Shown one piece after another: positions 1 through 7,958 of a DNA stretch of 64,000 bases. Below the pieces are notes generated by a model. It saw only the letters and a list, made by a program, of their open reading frames with translations, was not told the origin of the DNA and made no database searches. Position 1 is the stretch's first letter; each line of letters begins with the position of its first letter. Location: positions 1 through 64,000 of the forward strand of contig NZ_RKLP01000013.1 of NCBI RefSeq assembly GCF_004011865.1, written 5' to 3'. The stretch is from Prescottella agglutinans (GTDB lineage Bacteria > Actinomycetota > Actinomycetes > Mycobacteriales > Mycobacteriaceae). Made by a program: the position numbers and the translations under genes.

Positions 1-488
1 GGGTGGACGAGGCGATCCAGGTGGCGCAGTGGCTCGAGGCCGACGGCAGCCTCGACGCGCTCGAGCTGACGATGGGCAGCTCGCTGCTCAACCCGATGTA
101 CCTGTTCAAGGGTGATGCCCCGGTCCGTGACTTCGCGAACGCGATGCCGCAGCCGGTCAAGCTCGGTGTGCAGATGGTCGGCAAGGCGTTCATCAAGACG
201 TACCCGTACGAGCCGTTGTTCATGCTCGAGGAGGCGCGTCAGATCCGGGCCGCGGTCAAGATGCCGCTGGTGTTGCTCGGCGGCGTCACCGACAAGGCCG
301 GCATGGACACCGCGATGGCCGAGGGTTTCGAGTTCGTCGCGATGGCGCGCGCTCTGCTGCGCGAGCCCGACCTGATCAATCGCATTCAGGCGGAGTCGCG
401 CACGAAGTCACTGTGCATCCACTGCAACAAGTGCATGCCGACGATCTTCTCGGGTGCCCGCTGCGTCCTGGTCGAGCGCGCCTCCTGA
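1..488 (+). CDS. NADH:flavin oxidoreductase, old yellow enzyme family (C-terminal part, 5' truncated)
   Basis: Only the last ~161 residues lie in the window; the gene begins upstream. These are the final strands of an FMN-binding TIM barrel: LVLLGGVTD is the penultimate phosphate-binding strand, and the stretch ending ARALLREPDLI is the usual last strand/helix of old-yellow-enzyme proteins. A cysteine-rich tail follows (CIHCNKCM, then ARCV), resembling the iron-sulfur motif of dienoyl-CoA-reductase-type members but with different spacing, so a cluster is uncertain. The protein stops right after it, so there is no C-terminal FAD/NAD(P) domain. Likely role: NAD(P)H-dependent reduction of an enone or related substrate; substrate not predictable. 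Confidence 0.85.
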   Translation, partial: VDEAIQVAQWLEADGSLDALELTMGSSLLNPMYLFKGDAPVRDFANAMPQPVKLGVQMVGKAFIKTYPYEPLFMLEEARQIRAAVKMPLVLLGGVTDKAGMDTAMAEGFEFVAMARALLREPDLINRIQAESRTKSLCIHCNKCMPTIFSGARCVLVERAS

Positions 489-532
489 CTCAGCCGAAAT
501 AGCCGGAAAGACAAACCGACCCAAGGAGAACC

Positions 533-1816
533 ATGCACATTCCACGGCCGACATCGAAGCGCAGATGGGCCCTCAGAGCCGGTCTCGCAGCAGCGATGTG
601 TTCGCTGTTCGCCGGCGTCGCCGCACCCGCCGGAATTGCCGCGCAGATCGGTAGTACCGGGTCGATCGGCAGCCTCGGACAGGATCCGTATCCGCTCGAC
701 GACACCCTGCGGATGAACCAGATCCAGACGATGGGTACGCACAACAGCTACCACACCGGGCTGATCCCGCAGGGGCTGCCGCCGTCAGTCACAGCGAGTT
801 ACCCGGGATACACGCTCGAGCAGATCACGAAGGCACTCGACTACCGGCACAAGCCCCTGACCGAGCAGCTCGACAATCAGGGTGTCCGGCACCTGGTGTT
901 GGACGTCTATGCCGATCCGCAGGGCGGCCGCTACGCCGACACGCCGATGCTCGCCGAGGTGGGAGCACCCACCACCATGGCCGATCCCGCGTGGAAGGAG
1001 CCGGGGCTGAAGGTCTTCCACGTTCCGCAGGCCGACCAGCAGACCTCGTGCGTGAAGTTCACCCAGTGCCTTGACGAACTCAAGACGTGGTCCGATCAGA
1101 ACCCGAGCCACCTGCCGCTCATGATCGTCGTCGAGATCAAGGACATCGACGTGATGAACACCGATCCCCGGCCACCCCTGACCCCGTGGGGGCCCGAGGA
1201 CTACAACCGACTCGATGCAGAGATCCGGTCCGTGCTGGGCAACAAGCTCATCACCCCCGACGACGTCCAGGGCAAGTATCCGACACTCGAAGCCGCCGTC
1301 AGGGACAACGCGTGGCCGACTCTCGCCGAGTCGCGCGGGAAGTTCATGTTCATCAACTGCAACTGCCTGGTCAACGATCGGCACCGGGTCGATTACCTGC
1401 GCCCGGACGGCAGTCTCGAGGGCCGGGTCCTGTTCCCCGCCTCGGAGCCGGGCAACCCTGATGCGGCCGTCGTGCGCGTCGAGAACCCCAAGGACTTCGC
1501 CAAGATCGCGGATCTGGTGCGTCAGGGCTACATCGTGCGGACCCGCGCCGACGCCAACGCCGTCACCGGCGACATCGCCCGCCGCGACGCAGCATTCGCC
1601 TCCGGCGCACAGATTGTCAGCACCGACTTCCCCGAACCGGATCCCCGTTACGACCCCACCTTCCAGGTCGACGTTCCCGGCGGCACACCCGCTCGCTGTA
1701 ACCCCGTCAACGCTCCCGCGGAATGCACCTCCCTCGACATCGAGAACCCCGAACACCTCGAGCGCTCCGTCGGCAGCGGAAGCGCGCACGGCGGCAGGCC
1801 AATCTTCGGAAGCTGA
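533..1816 (+). CDS. secreted Ca2+-dependent phosphatidylinositol phospholipase C-like phosphodiesterase
   Basis: 427 residues. A Lys/Arg-rich N-terminus and a hydrophobic stretch to about residue 37 (ending AGIAAQ) form a Sec-type signal peptide. The mature protein has PLC-like TIM-barrel features: MGTHNSYH with the catalytic-type His near residue 70, the strand RHLVLDVYAD, a second His in KVFHVPQ near residue 163, and VVEIKD as a metal-ligand strand. This matches the bacterial Ca2+-dependent PI-PLC family (PI-PLC-C1) rather than the metal-independent Bacillus type. Predicted to cleave phosphoinositide or other phosphodiester lipids outside the cell. A GGAG-type site (aaggag) sits 7 bases before the ATG. 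It lies 44 bases after the oxidoreductase gene and may be co-transcribed. Confidence 0.82.
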   Translation: MHIPRPTSKRRWALRAGLAAAMCSLFAGVAAPAGIAAQIGSTGSIGSLGQDPYPLDDTLRMNQIQTMGTHNSYHTGLIPQGLPPSVTASYPGYTLEQITKALDYRHKPLTEQLDNQGVRHLVLDVYADPQGGRYADTPMLAEVGAPTTMADPAWKEPGLKVFHVPQADQQTSCVKFTQCLDELKTWSDQNPSHLPLMIVVEIKDIDVMNTDPRPPLTPWGPEDYNRLDAEIRSVLGNKLITPDDVQGKYPTLEAAVRDNAWPTLAESRGKFMFINCNCLVNDRHRVDYLRPDGSLEGRVLFPASEPGNPDAAVVRVENPKDFAKIADLVRQGYIVRTRADANAVTGDIARRDAAFASGAQIVSTDFPEPDPRYDPTFQVDVPGGTPARCNPVNAPAECTSLDIENPEHLERSVGSGSAHGGRPIFGS

Positions 1817-1991
1817 GCCCGTAACCGGGCCGGACGGACCCGTCGATCAGGTGCGGGGCCGGCTGGAAGTGCCCAGTCGGTCACAGGCCTACACCGCCTA
1901 GTCGGCGTGCCCTCTCACTTCACTTCTCGCCCTGTCGGCACGGCTGCACTGAAACTCCGTCTACCCCAGTTCAACTCGAAGGAATGCAAGC

Positions 1992-2750
1992 ATGACTTTC
2001 ACAGGAAAGTCGGTACTGATTACCGGCGGCGCATCAGGCATCGGCTACGCCACAGCGGCCCTCTTCGCTCAACAAGGCGCCCGCATCGTCGTTGCCGACA
2101 TCAACGAAGGCGGACTGGCGACCGCTGTGGAGACGCTGAACCCAGCCGGAGATGGACAAGTATTCGGCGTCCCATGCGACACCGCCGATCCCGACTCCTG
2201 CACTGAGTTGATCGAGTACGCAATTCGACACCTCGGCACCCTGGACGTGGTCTGCAACGTCGCCGGGGTTCTCAGTATCGGGCCCACCGGTTCATTCACG
2301 GACGAGATGTGGCAGAAGGTTGTCGGAGTCAACCTCAACGGCCCCTTCTACATCAGCAAGCGAGCGATCCCCCATCTCCTCGAAACCCGTGGCTGCATCG
2401 TCAACGTGGCCTCCACCGCAGCTCTGGTCGGCGTCCCCTACGGGGCTGCATACAGTGCAACGAAGACGGGGCTCATCGGGTTGACCAAGGCACTCGCTGT
2501 CGAGTACTCCCGCGCAGGCGTACGCGTCAACGCGGTATGCCCTGGCCACGTCCTGACACCCATGACCGCTGGCGGTCCCGGACCCGGCCCCGACACGGAT
2601 CTAGACCTGATGAGTCGCCTCGCGCCGCTGACAGGAAAGGCCTCCGAGCCCTCACAGATCGCGTCCGCTATCGCATACCTCGCATCGGACGCGGCGGCCA
2701 ACATCACAGGCACGACACTCACCATCGATGGCGGTCAAACAGCGATCTGA
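1992..2750 (+). CDS. SDR family NAD(P)-dependent oxidoreductase
   Basis: 252 residues, normal for a classical short-chain dehydrogenase/reductase. Seen: the cofactor motif TGGASGIG (residues 11-18), NVAG in the fourth strand region, the catalytic Ser in NVASTAAL, YSATK with catalytic Tyr/Lys near residue 155, and the C-terminal TLTIDGG typical of FabG-like members. The acidic residue in VVADIN at the end of strand 2 suggests NAD(H) preference. GAAGGA precedes the ATG. Codon choice is visibly less G+C-rich than the flanking genes, hinting at separate acquisition. A strong hairpin follows the stop. Substrate unknown. Confidence 0.9.
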   Translation: MTFTGKSVLITGGASGIGYATAALFAQQGARIVVADINEGGLATAVETLNPAGDGQVFGVPCDTADPDSCTELIEYAIRHLGTLDVVCNVAGVLSIGPTGSFTDEMWQKVVGVNLNGPFYISKRAIPHLLETRGCIVNVASTAALVGVPYGAAYSATKTGLIGLTKALAVEYSRAGVRVNAVCPGHVLTPMTAGGPGPGPDTDLDLMSRLAPLTGKASEPSQIASAIAYLASDAAANITGTTLTIDGGQTAI

Positions 2751-2778
2751 TCCACCAGTCTCTGCGTATCATCGCCGC

Positions 2779-2821
2779 GACAGCCTGCCCTGCCTCGAAT
2801 CACCAGGCAGGGCAGGCTGTC
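2779..2821 (+). terminator. strong intrinsic terminator-like hairpin after the SDR gene
   Basis: Perfect 17-bp inverted repeat (arms 2779-2795 and 2805-2821) around a 9-base loop, 28 bases after the SDR stop codon. No T-run follows, as is common in actinobacteria. Confidence 0.8.
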
Positions 2822-2908
2822 ACAGACCATGCCGACGCATGGCCCATGCCTGCACAGCGCCCCCTCGAGTAGCCACTATGTCGGGTCGGTCGCGGGACTG
2901 CCTGAATC

Positions 2909-3143
2909 CGGAATGGGTTGGCACCAAACGGCACCGAGTGCCGGCGGCATTAGTGATGATGGTCGCTTGAGATCGCGGATCGGTGACGGCGGAGATCACG
3001 AGCAAACCTGGCCGCGCTGATCTGGCATCGACTCGGGCCAGTGCTGCGGAAAGGACATCTTCGCGCGGAATTTTGCGGACAAGTGTCGTGAAAAATCTTG
3101 AAAATCCCCAGGTGGCTCGGACAAATAGATCGGGAACCCACAG
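2909..3143 (+). repeat. copy 1 of a ~235-bp imperfect direct repeat
   Basis: This non-coding stretch matches 7525-7758 in the same orientation over its whole length. Identical blocks include GCACCGAGTGCCGGCGGC, GATCTGGCATCGACTCG and GACATCTTCGCGCGGAATTT, in the same order and spacing. No intact reading frame spans both copies, although a minus-strand frame is partly shared (HDTCPxNSARRCPF). The pair brackets the island at 3.2-7.5 kb. Probably a decayed mobile-element end or a non-autonomous element; the family was not identified. Confidence 0.75.
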
Positions 3144-3307
3144 CTGTCGAGATGCAGCGAAGATCAGCGAAACGCGACGGTAGCTTAACTGGACCGCAGC
3201 CGAACCTCGACGCCGTTGACCTGGTCTTTGTCTGAAAGTGCTGCTCGAACGCGGCGCCGGTGATCTAGGTTGATCATCGTTCGATCTGCTCGTGATGGGG
3301 GAAATAC

Positions 3308-3757
3308 GTGTTCGGCTTCTATGTGGCGATGCTGTTCGTCAGCGGAATCGTCGTGATCGTTGTGGCGCTGGTGGCCTCCGAACTGCACCCCGGCCGCCGC
3401 GTTGTCAACGGTCTCATCGGCGCCGCGTTCCTGGGCTACGGCATTTACCTGGCCGTGTTCTTCCACAGTGGCGAGTACCGGATCTTCCTCTGGGTCTTCA
3501 TCCTCCCGTTCGTCTTGCTGGCCGACGCGGTGCGCACCGTCGAGGTCCCCGCGCCTCCGCGGCCCGCGGCGCGTCGCCCGGGCATTCCCCGCCGCCACCC
3601 CGCCCCGGCGCCGGCTCCATCTCGTACCACCGCCACCCGCGAACGCAGGGCCGCGGCCAAGTCTGCCCAACTCGAGGCCCTTCGCACGAAGCATGCCGCC
3701 AAGAGCGATGAGTTCGACGATCGCGGGCCGTCTACGCCTGCCCGACGAGAGGTATAG
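3308..3757 (+). CDS. small membrane protein of unknown function
   Basis: 149 residues. Three hydrophobic segments (about residues 3-24, 34-52 and 57-74) are followed by a Pro/Ala/Arg-rich cytoplasmic tail of ~70 residues. The start is a GTG preceded by GGGG at a plausible distance. The downstream end abuts a transposase remnant that begins within a few bases of the stop, so the natural C-terminus may have been altered by insertion or deletion. The topology resembles small actinobacterial integral membrane proteins, but no family is recognised. Confidence 0.6.
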   Translation: MFGFYVAMLFVSGIVVIVVALVASELHPGRRVVNGLIGAAFLGYGIYLAVFFHSGEYRIFLWVFILPFVLLADAVRTVEVPAPPRPAARRPGIPRRHPAPAPAPSRTTATRERRAAAKSAQLEALRTKHAAKSDEFDDRGPSTPARREV

Positions 3758-3758
3758 C

Positions 3759-3870
3759 GGCGGCATCGAAACCATCAATGGTTTGCTCCGCCAATATCTT
3801 CCCCGCCACCTCGACCTACGCGCCTTCAACCAAGCCGGCCTCGATGCACTCCGAACCCCGCCAGCCAGCC
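3759..3870 (+). pseudogene. IS30-family transposase remnant
   Basis: Reading in the frame of base 3768 gives ETINGLLRQYLPRHLDLRAF, then NQAGLDAL. This matches the conserved C-terminal segment of IS30-family transposases (E-N-x-NGLLRQYFPKGTDL...LD). Only ~35 residues remain, with no N-terminal part, no upstream catalytic residues and no terminal inverted repeats nearby, so it is a dead fragment. It marks past insertion activity between the two 235-bp repeats. Confidence 0.7.
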
Positions 3871-4451
3871 CGCTCCAACCGTGCAGCCGGACATCAAGAC
3901 ACACCTCATGCCGCATACCGCACGCAACCTGTCCGCCCGGGGACTGTTCTTCTCCCTGCTTCCTCATACTGGCCGCCCTCTGTGGAAGGGAGTCGGGTCA
4001 AGGGTGGGCGTATGCCCCTCGAACCGCCGCGCGGTCCGACGCACATACTTTGACGAACTTCGGCGACTTGCCCGAGACCCGTCAAAGTAGCGGGGCGTGT
4101 CTCGCTCATCTGCGCTGCATCTCGACAACAGCTTGACGAGGACGTCAGTTTCAGAAGTCGACTGCACCGATTTCAGCAGTGGTGTGCACGGGTCTCGGGT
4201 TGTAGTCACGCAGGTCAGGGCTCGCTTGGGCGGGATTCGACGCACGCAATGATGGACGATCCTTGCCTGTGGCCGGGCGAAGTGAGACCGCCCCGCCAAG
4301 AGCGCGGGGCGATCGGTTGCGTTCATATACGAACGCGTGAGCGTGGGTTTCGATTTGCTTGTCTACCACCACCTTTCCTACCAGCATTCGAGTGGAGCGA
4401 GGTTCGAGGTCGAAGCGTCACGATCCTCGGCCTATGGCGCTCCGGGGAAGG
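3871..4451. other. intergenic stretch without a convincing gene
   Basis: About 580 bases between the transposase remnant and the 3' end of the grpE-like gene. Reading frames on both strands lack typical high-G+C third-position bias and recognisable motifs. The one notable element is a 10-bp inverted repeat at 4046-4089. Most likely eroded mobile or accessory DNA. Confidence 0.5.
4046..4089. repeat. 10-bp perfect inverted repeat with 24-bp spacer
   Basis: TACTTTGACG (4046-4055) is repeated as CGTCAAAGTA (4080-4089). It is AT-richer than the surroundings and may be a regulator site, an element end or a weak hairpin. There is no adjacent intact gene to assign it to. Confidence 0.4.
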
Positions 4452-5294
4452 TCAGGGCCACTGCCCTTGCGCTGCCCGTGACATTCGGTATGTGTCGCCG
4501 CGACCATGCGTATCCATCTGTGCAGCTTCTGGGCTCTGGCTGGTGGGAACGGAGCGTGGTTCCGTTACCGCATCAAATGGACCGGTGGCACATGGCGTGG
4601 CGGGTTGCCTCCCGAGGTTCGGCTCCGGCGGCGGCTCCGCACGGCAGGAGCCGTTTTCGAGGACTGTCCCCGCTGGTGGTTCAGGTCGGTTCGGGCGGAC
4701 TCGATCGGAGACCGTGACCAGTGCGTTCCTCAGGAGCCGGTCGTCGAGCCGATACCCGCGACGCAACACGGTGTCCACCGTGAGCTGATCTTCTTCGCCC
4801 TCGTGGCGCATGGCCTCGTGCAGGGCGGGGTCGAATCGGTCACCGACATCCCCGAAAGCGGTCAGTCCTATCCGGCTCAGTGTGTCGGTGAGCTTGCCCG
4901 CGACGGTCGCGAACGGCCCCTCGAGGTCTCCGTGTGCGCGTGCGAGGTCCAGATCGTCGAGCACCTCGAGCAGCTCGGTGAGTACCGCTGCCTTCGCGGT
5001 GTCGGCGACGACTCTCCGGTCGCGCTCGACCCGTCGGCGATAGTTCGCGTACTCGGCGTGCACGCGTTGCAGGTCGGCGGTCAGCTCGGACACGGGGTCC
5101 CGGGCGGGTGCGGTGTCGGTGCTGTCGTCGTCTGGTCCGGGCGTGTCGCCTTCCGGTGCAATGCCCTCCGGCGTGACGATCACCGGGGCGGGCGGGGCCT
5201 CGCGGACCTGTCCGGTTCTCGGGTCGAGGCGACGTTTGTCGGTGATCGAGACCGGCTGTGGGCGTGGCCGATGCCCATAACGTTCACTGGCCAT
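4452..5294 (-). CDS. grpE: GrpE-like nucleotide exchange factor with long C-terminal tail
   Basis: 280 residues from the ATG that follows GGGAAGGAG; the longer frame upstream has no ribosome site. The N-terminus is disordered and acidic. The GrpE core is clear: a long helix (LQRVHAEYANYRRRVERDR), VLTELLEVLDDLDLARAH and the beta-domain segment AFGDVGDRFDPALHEAM. Normal GrpE proteins end soon after the ...ALVTVSD strand (about residue 197 here). This one runs ~80 residues further in Pro/Glu/Arg-rich sequence, which could be a fusion or a frameshifted end. GrpE exchanges nucleotide on DnaK, yet no dnaK or dnaJ lies in the window. It precedes an hsp20 and a merR gene, so it is probably a second, stress-cluster copy. 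Confidence 0.82.
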   Translation of the reverse strand: MASERYGHRPRPQPVSITDKRRLDPRTGQVREAPPAPVIVTPEGIAPEGDTPGPDDDSTDTAPARDPVSELTADLQRVHAEYANYRRRVERDRRVVADTAKAAVLTELLEVLDDLDLARAHGDLEGPFATVAGKLTDTLSRIGLTAFGDVGDRFDPALHEAMRHEGEEDQLTVDTVLRRGYRLDDRLLRNALVTVSDRVRPNRPEPPAGTVLENGSCRAEPPPEPNLGRQPATPCATGPFDAVTEPRSVPTSQSPEAAQMDTHGRGDTYRMSRAAQGQWP

Positions 5295-5645
5295 CGCAAC
5301 TCCTTCCCTTCGTGCCCGTCGTGTCGGTGTCCCTTCATCACCGCTGTCGCCGACTGTTTCCTGAGCGGAATCGTGGCGTGGACTTCGCACCTCGCCGCAC
5401 CTGGCGCCGTCGGGTCGTCGCACGGCCCGCATCTTGGTGTGCCATTTCGATGGCTGTGCGCCCGAGCACCGAGATCAACCCGGTGGCGGTGGCGCCAGAA
5501 TTTTTTGTGCGGGCCGGCGACACTTGTATGACCTGGCCGGGACGTCGGTTCGCGGGGCTCACCGCGCCGAGTGGTGGCTGCTTCGGGTCGATGGTCGTGA
5601 TCACCTGTGTGGTGAGATCACGCCCGAGGCCCGCTCGCGCTCCGG

Positions 5646-6065
5646 TCAGGCGTCGATGGCCTTGGCTTCGCTCGAGCCGGTGATCTCGATTCGGCGGGGC
5701 TTCGCCTTCTCCGCGACCGCAATGACGACCCGAAGCACGCCGTCGGTGTAGTTGGCCTCGATCTTGTCGGTGTCGAGGGTCTCGCCGAGGAACAGCTGCC
5801 GGCTGAACATCCCGCGTGGGCGCTCCGCGGACACCAGTTCCCGATCGGGGTCGAGTTCGGGGCGTTCGGCGTGCACGGTGAGCACGTTCTGCTCGACATC
5901 GAGATGGATCGAGTCGGCGGTCACGCCGGGCAGGTCGAACTCCGCCACGAACGTGTCACCGTCACGCCAGGCGTCAAGCGGCATCACCGCGGGTCGCGCG
6001 GTGGTGCCGAACACCTGTTGGGCGAGGCGATCGAAGTCGCGGAACGGATCTGTACGCATCAACAT
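5646..6065 (-). CDS. Hsp20/alpha-crystallin family small heat-shock protein
   Basis: 139 residues from the ATG placed 8 bases after GGAGG (ATGs at 6068 and 6119 are alternatives). Seen: N-terminal [15 protein letters not shown] typical of actinobacterial Hsp20; the alpha-crystallin domain [16 protein letters not shown] through [29 protein letters not shown]; and the conserved GVLRVVI, followed by a C-terminal IEI-type I-x-I motif. An ATP-independent holdase for unfolding proteins in the cytoplasm. Divergently transcribed from the merR gene and upstream of the grpE-like gene, with which it may form one stress unit (352-base gap). Confidence 0.92.
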   Translation of the reverse strand: MLMRTDPFRDFDRLAQQVFGTTARPAVMPLDAWRDGDTFVAEFDLPGVTADSIHLDVEQNVLTVHAERPELDPDRELVSAERPRGMFSRQLFLGETLDTDKIEANYTDGVLRVVIAVAEKAKPRRIEITGSSEAKAIDA

Positions 6066-6210
6066 CATCGTCACCTCCAGAGGTGTGCGCCTGCCGATCT
6101 TCGCAGGCACGGTGAACAACGTCGTCAGAAGATCTGTTATTCCCTACACAGGTTTAATGATGTCACCGCCGCTAGTATGAGACAAGGAGAAAACCCGATC
6201 AGGAGGCCTG

Positions 6211-6549
6211 ATGGCGCACGAGTCGACCCCCCGGTCCCGGCTCGGGGTCTACGGCATCTCGGTAGCATCCCAATTGTCGGGGATCGACCCGCAGACCCTG
6301 CGGCTGTACGAACGGCGCGGCCTGCTCACCCCGGCCCGTACCCCGGGCGGAAGCCGCCGCTACAGCGACGACGACCTGATCGCCCTGGAGCACATCGGCA
6401 AGCTCGTCTCCGCCGGGATCAACATCGCCGGGATCGCCCGCATCCTCGAGCTCGAGGCCGACAACCACCGGCTCGCGGCCGACAACCACCGACTCGAGGT
6501 CGACAACGCCCAGCTGCGGGAGGATCTGGTCGCCGCCACCACCGGCTGA
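6211..6549 (+). CDS. MerR-family (HspR-like) transcriptional regulator
   Basis: 112 residues. The winged helix-turn-helix is plain: YGISVASQLSGIDPQTLRLYERRGLLTP..., with GGSRRYSDDDL completing the wing, as in HspR. After this come a short helix and a coiled-coil tail containing an internal duplication (ADNHRLAADNHRLEVDN). No metal-ligand cysteines are present, which fits HspR-type sensing of chaperone status rather than metals. GGAGG sits 6 bases before the ATG. Divergent from hsp20, so it probably represses or autoregulates this pair. No textbook HAIR box (CTTGAGT-N7-ACTCAAG) was seen in the 145-bp spacer. Confidence 0.85.
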   Translation: MAHESTPRSRLGVYGISVASQLSGIDPQTLRLYERRGLLTPARTPGGSRRYSDDDLIALEHIGKLVSAGINIAGIARILELEADNHRLAADNHRLEVDNAQLREDLVAATTG

Positions 6550-6729
6550 AACGGACCTGCTTCCGTCCGGCCTCGAGGTCCTCCGACATACTTTTTTCTG
6601 TGGCAGATGACAGAGATTTCCGGTTCCGTAGGGTAGAGAGTTCGCGGTTTCCGGGACTATGGTGGGTGCGCACCGTAGGCCGCGCCCACGCGGTGGGCGC
6701 GGCGGCGAGACACAGGGAGGTGTGAAGCT

Positions 6730-6894
6730 GTGCGCCGCGCGAATCGAGACATCTCGCCTGGGTGGGGGCCTCGTGAAGGCCGGGAACCTCTCGGCCCGGC
6801 GTCCGACGAGCCGATCCGGTGGCCGGAGCCGAGTCCGCTGCGCATCTGGTGGCGGACGGTGATGAGGCTGGAGGACCGTCATGCCGGCCACTGA
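6730..6894 (+). CDS. hypothetical protein, 54 residues
   Basis: GTG start 9 bases after AGGGAGG. The product is Pro/Trp/Arg-rich, with the segment IRWPEPSPLRIWWRTVMRLE. The stop overlaps the start region of the next small gene by 14 bases, a pattern of translational coupling. No family is recognised. The good ribosome site, coding-like composition and tight overlap favour a real gene in this accessory stretch. Confidence 0.45.
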   Translation: MRRANRDISPGWGPREGREPLGPASDEPIRWPEPSPLRIWWRTVMRLEDRHAGH

Positions 6895-7093
6895 CGGATC
6901 CGACTGGCGCCAGTGGTCGTTCCACTGCACGTGCTGTGACCACTCCTTCCGGGCCGCCGCCCGGACCCAGGCTGCGGCAGAGTCCGCTGCCCGCACCAAT
7001 GGTTGGACGCTACGTCCGGCTCCCCGCTGCCCGGGATGCCTGACCGCGCTGGCCAGCATCGACGGCAGCGGGTCAACGACTGGGGTCGCTTGA
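6881..7093 (+). CDS. small putative zinc-ribbon protein
   Basis: 70 residues. Cysteines are arranged as HCTCCDHSF near the N-terminus and CPGC near residue 49, a knuckle pair able to bind one zinc ion. Between them is a helix rich in Ala and Arg (AAARTQAAAESAARTNGW). It overlaps the preceding 54-residue gene. The C-terminus after ALASID may be frameshifted, since the next frame continues with coding-like sequence (NDWGRLIDLAARSFQEAG). Function unknown; a nucleic-acid or protein-binding adaptor is possible. Confidence 0.5.
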   Translation: MPATDGSDWRQWSFHCTCCDHSFRAAARTQAAAESAARTNGWTLRPAPRCPGCLTALASIDGSGSTTGVA

Positions 7094-7202
7094 TCGACCT
7101 AGCGGCCAGGAGTTTCCAGGAGGCCGGCGTGCGTGTGGACATTTCTTCGCCACCTGCCACTCGAAGTTCGAAGGCCGTCCGAGAGACGGAAACAGCACCA
7201 TC

Positions 7203-7520
7203 GTGGCCACGTGTTCGGCTACGTCGGCGAGCCCTCGGTCTCCCGGTTGGCCGACCGGCCTCACCGCGCGACCGACACCGCGGGACACCCAGATCGTCGA
7301 TCTGACCCATGTCGGGTCCCTCGGCATCGCCGTTGACGCCGGCACAGGTGAATCAGCAATCCCCGTAGCATCATCGCCGGATTACGTGGCTTGGCCTGTG
7401 GGGCCGATCCGTACAGCGGATCTTGCTGCTGTGCGCGCTCGAATGTCGGCTGGAATACGGTCCGACGCCTACTTGGATGCCCTGGTCGACGATCGTCAAG
7501 CAGATCGCAGGGCTGACTGA
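7203..7520 (+). pseudogene. possible degenerate reading frame, STAS-like fragment
   Basis: The frame gives QIVDLTHVGSLGIAVDAGTG, which resembles the central strand of anti-anti-sigma STAS domains (VVDLTGVxFLxSAG). Upstream pieces that could belong to it (FGYVGEPSVSRLAD) lie in another frame, suggesting frameshifts. The last 50 residues match nothing known to me. It ends exactly where repeat copy 2 begins. Treated as decayed rather than a working gene. Confidence 0.25.
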
Positions 7521-7524
7521 GACC

Positions 7525-7758
7525 CGGATGGGCTGGCAGGAACCCGCACCGAGTGCCGGCGGCGTCCGCGGTGGTGGATTCTTGTAGCTGCGGAACGGTG
7601 ACGGTGGAGACCGAGATTCGGCATGGCCGTGATGATCTGGCATCGACTCGAGCCAGGACTGTGAAAAGGGACATCTTCGCGCGGAATTTCGGGGACAAGT
7701 GTCGTGGACGATCTTGAAAATCCCAGGTGGCTCGGGCAAGTGTGCCCGGAACCTACAG
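7525..7758 (+). repeat. copy 2 of the ~235-bp imperfect direct repeat
   Basis: Same orientation and nearly the same length as 2909-3143. Substitutions are scattered with only one- or two-base indels, so the copies are old. It lies between the degenerate frame ending at 7520 and the 3' end of the four-gene operon; no gene is apparent from 7759 to 7958. Confidence 0.75.
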
Positions 7759-7958
7759 GTTGGTTGCCGGGCTTCGGGCTCATTATGCGCGTCAGCAGTT
7801 GGTGATTCCAGTTGTTGTGCCTCAGCGGATCTGGGGTCGAAATGGTCTGGCGCCGGCACCGGCTGAGTATCCGGACGCGCCGCTCGACACCTACCCCGAC
7901 TTCGCGCCCGCCGTCCGCAAGCTGCTCACTGACCTGTGGACCGGTACGGCCACAGCTT

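Noticed and set aside
785-1789. 334-residue open frame antisense to the PI-PLC-like gene
   Set aside because: Val/Gly/Asp-rich shadow frame typical of high-G+C DNA; no ribosome site or motif, while the plus strand encodes a clear secreted enzyme.
3964-4326. 120-residue minus-strand frame between the IS30 scar and grpE
   Set aside because: No ribosome site, Arg/Thr-rich, no codon bias; more likely eroded DNA than a gene.
6069-6210. HspR HAIR operator (CTTGAGT-N7-ACTCAAG) between hsp20 and merR
   Set aside because: No such inverted repeat is present; the regulator's site remains unidentified.
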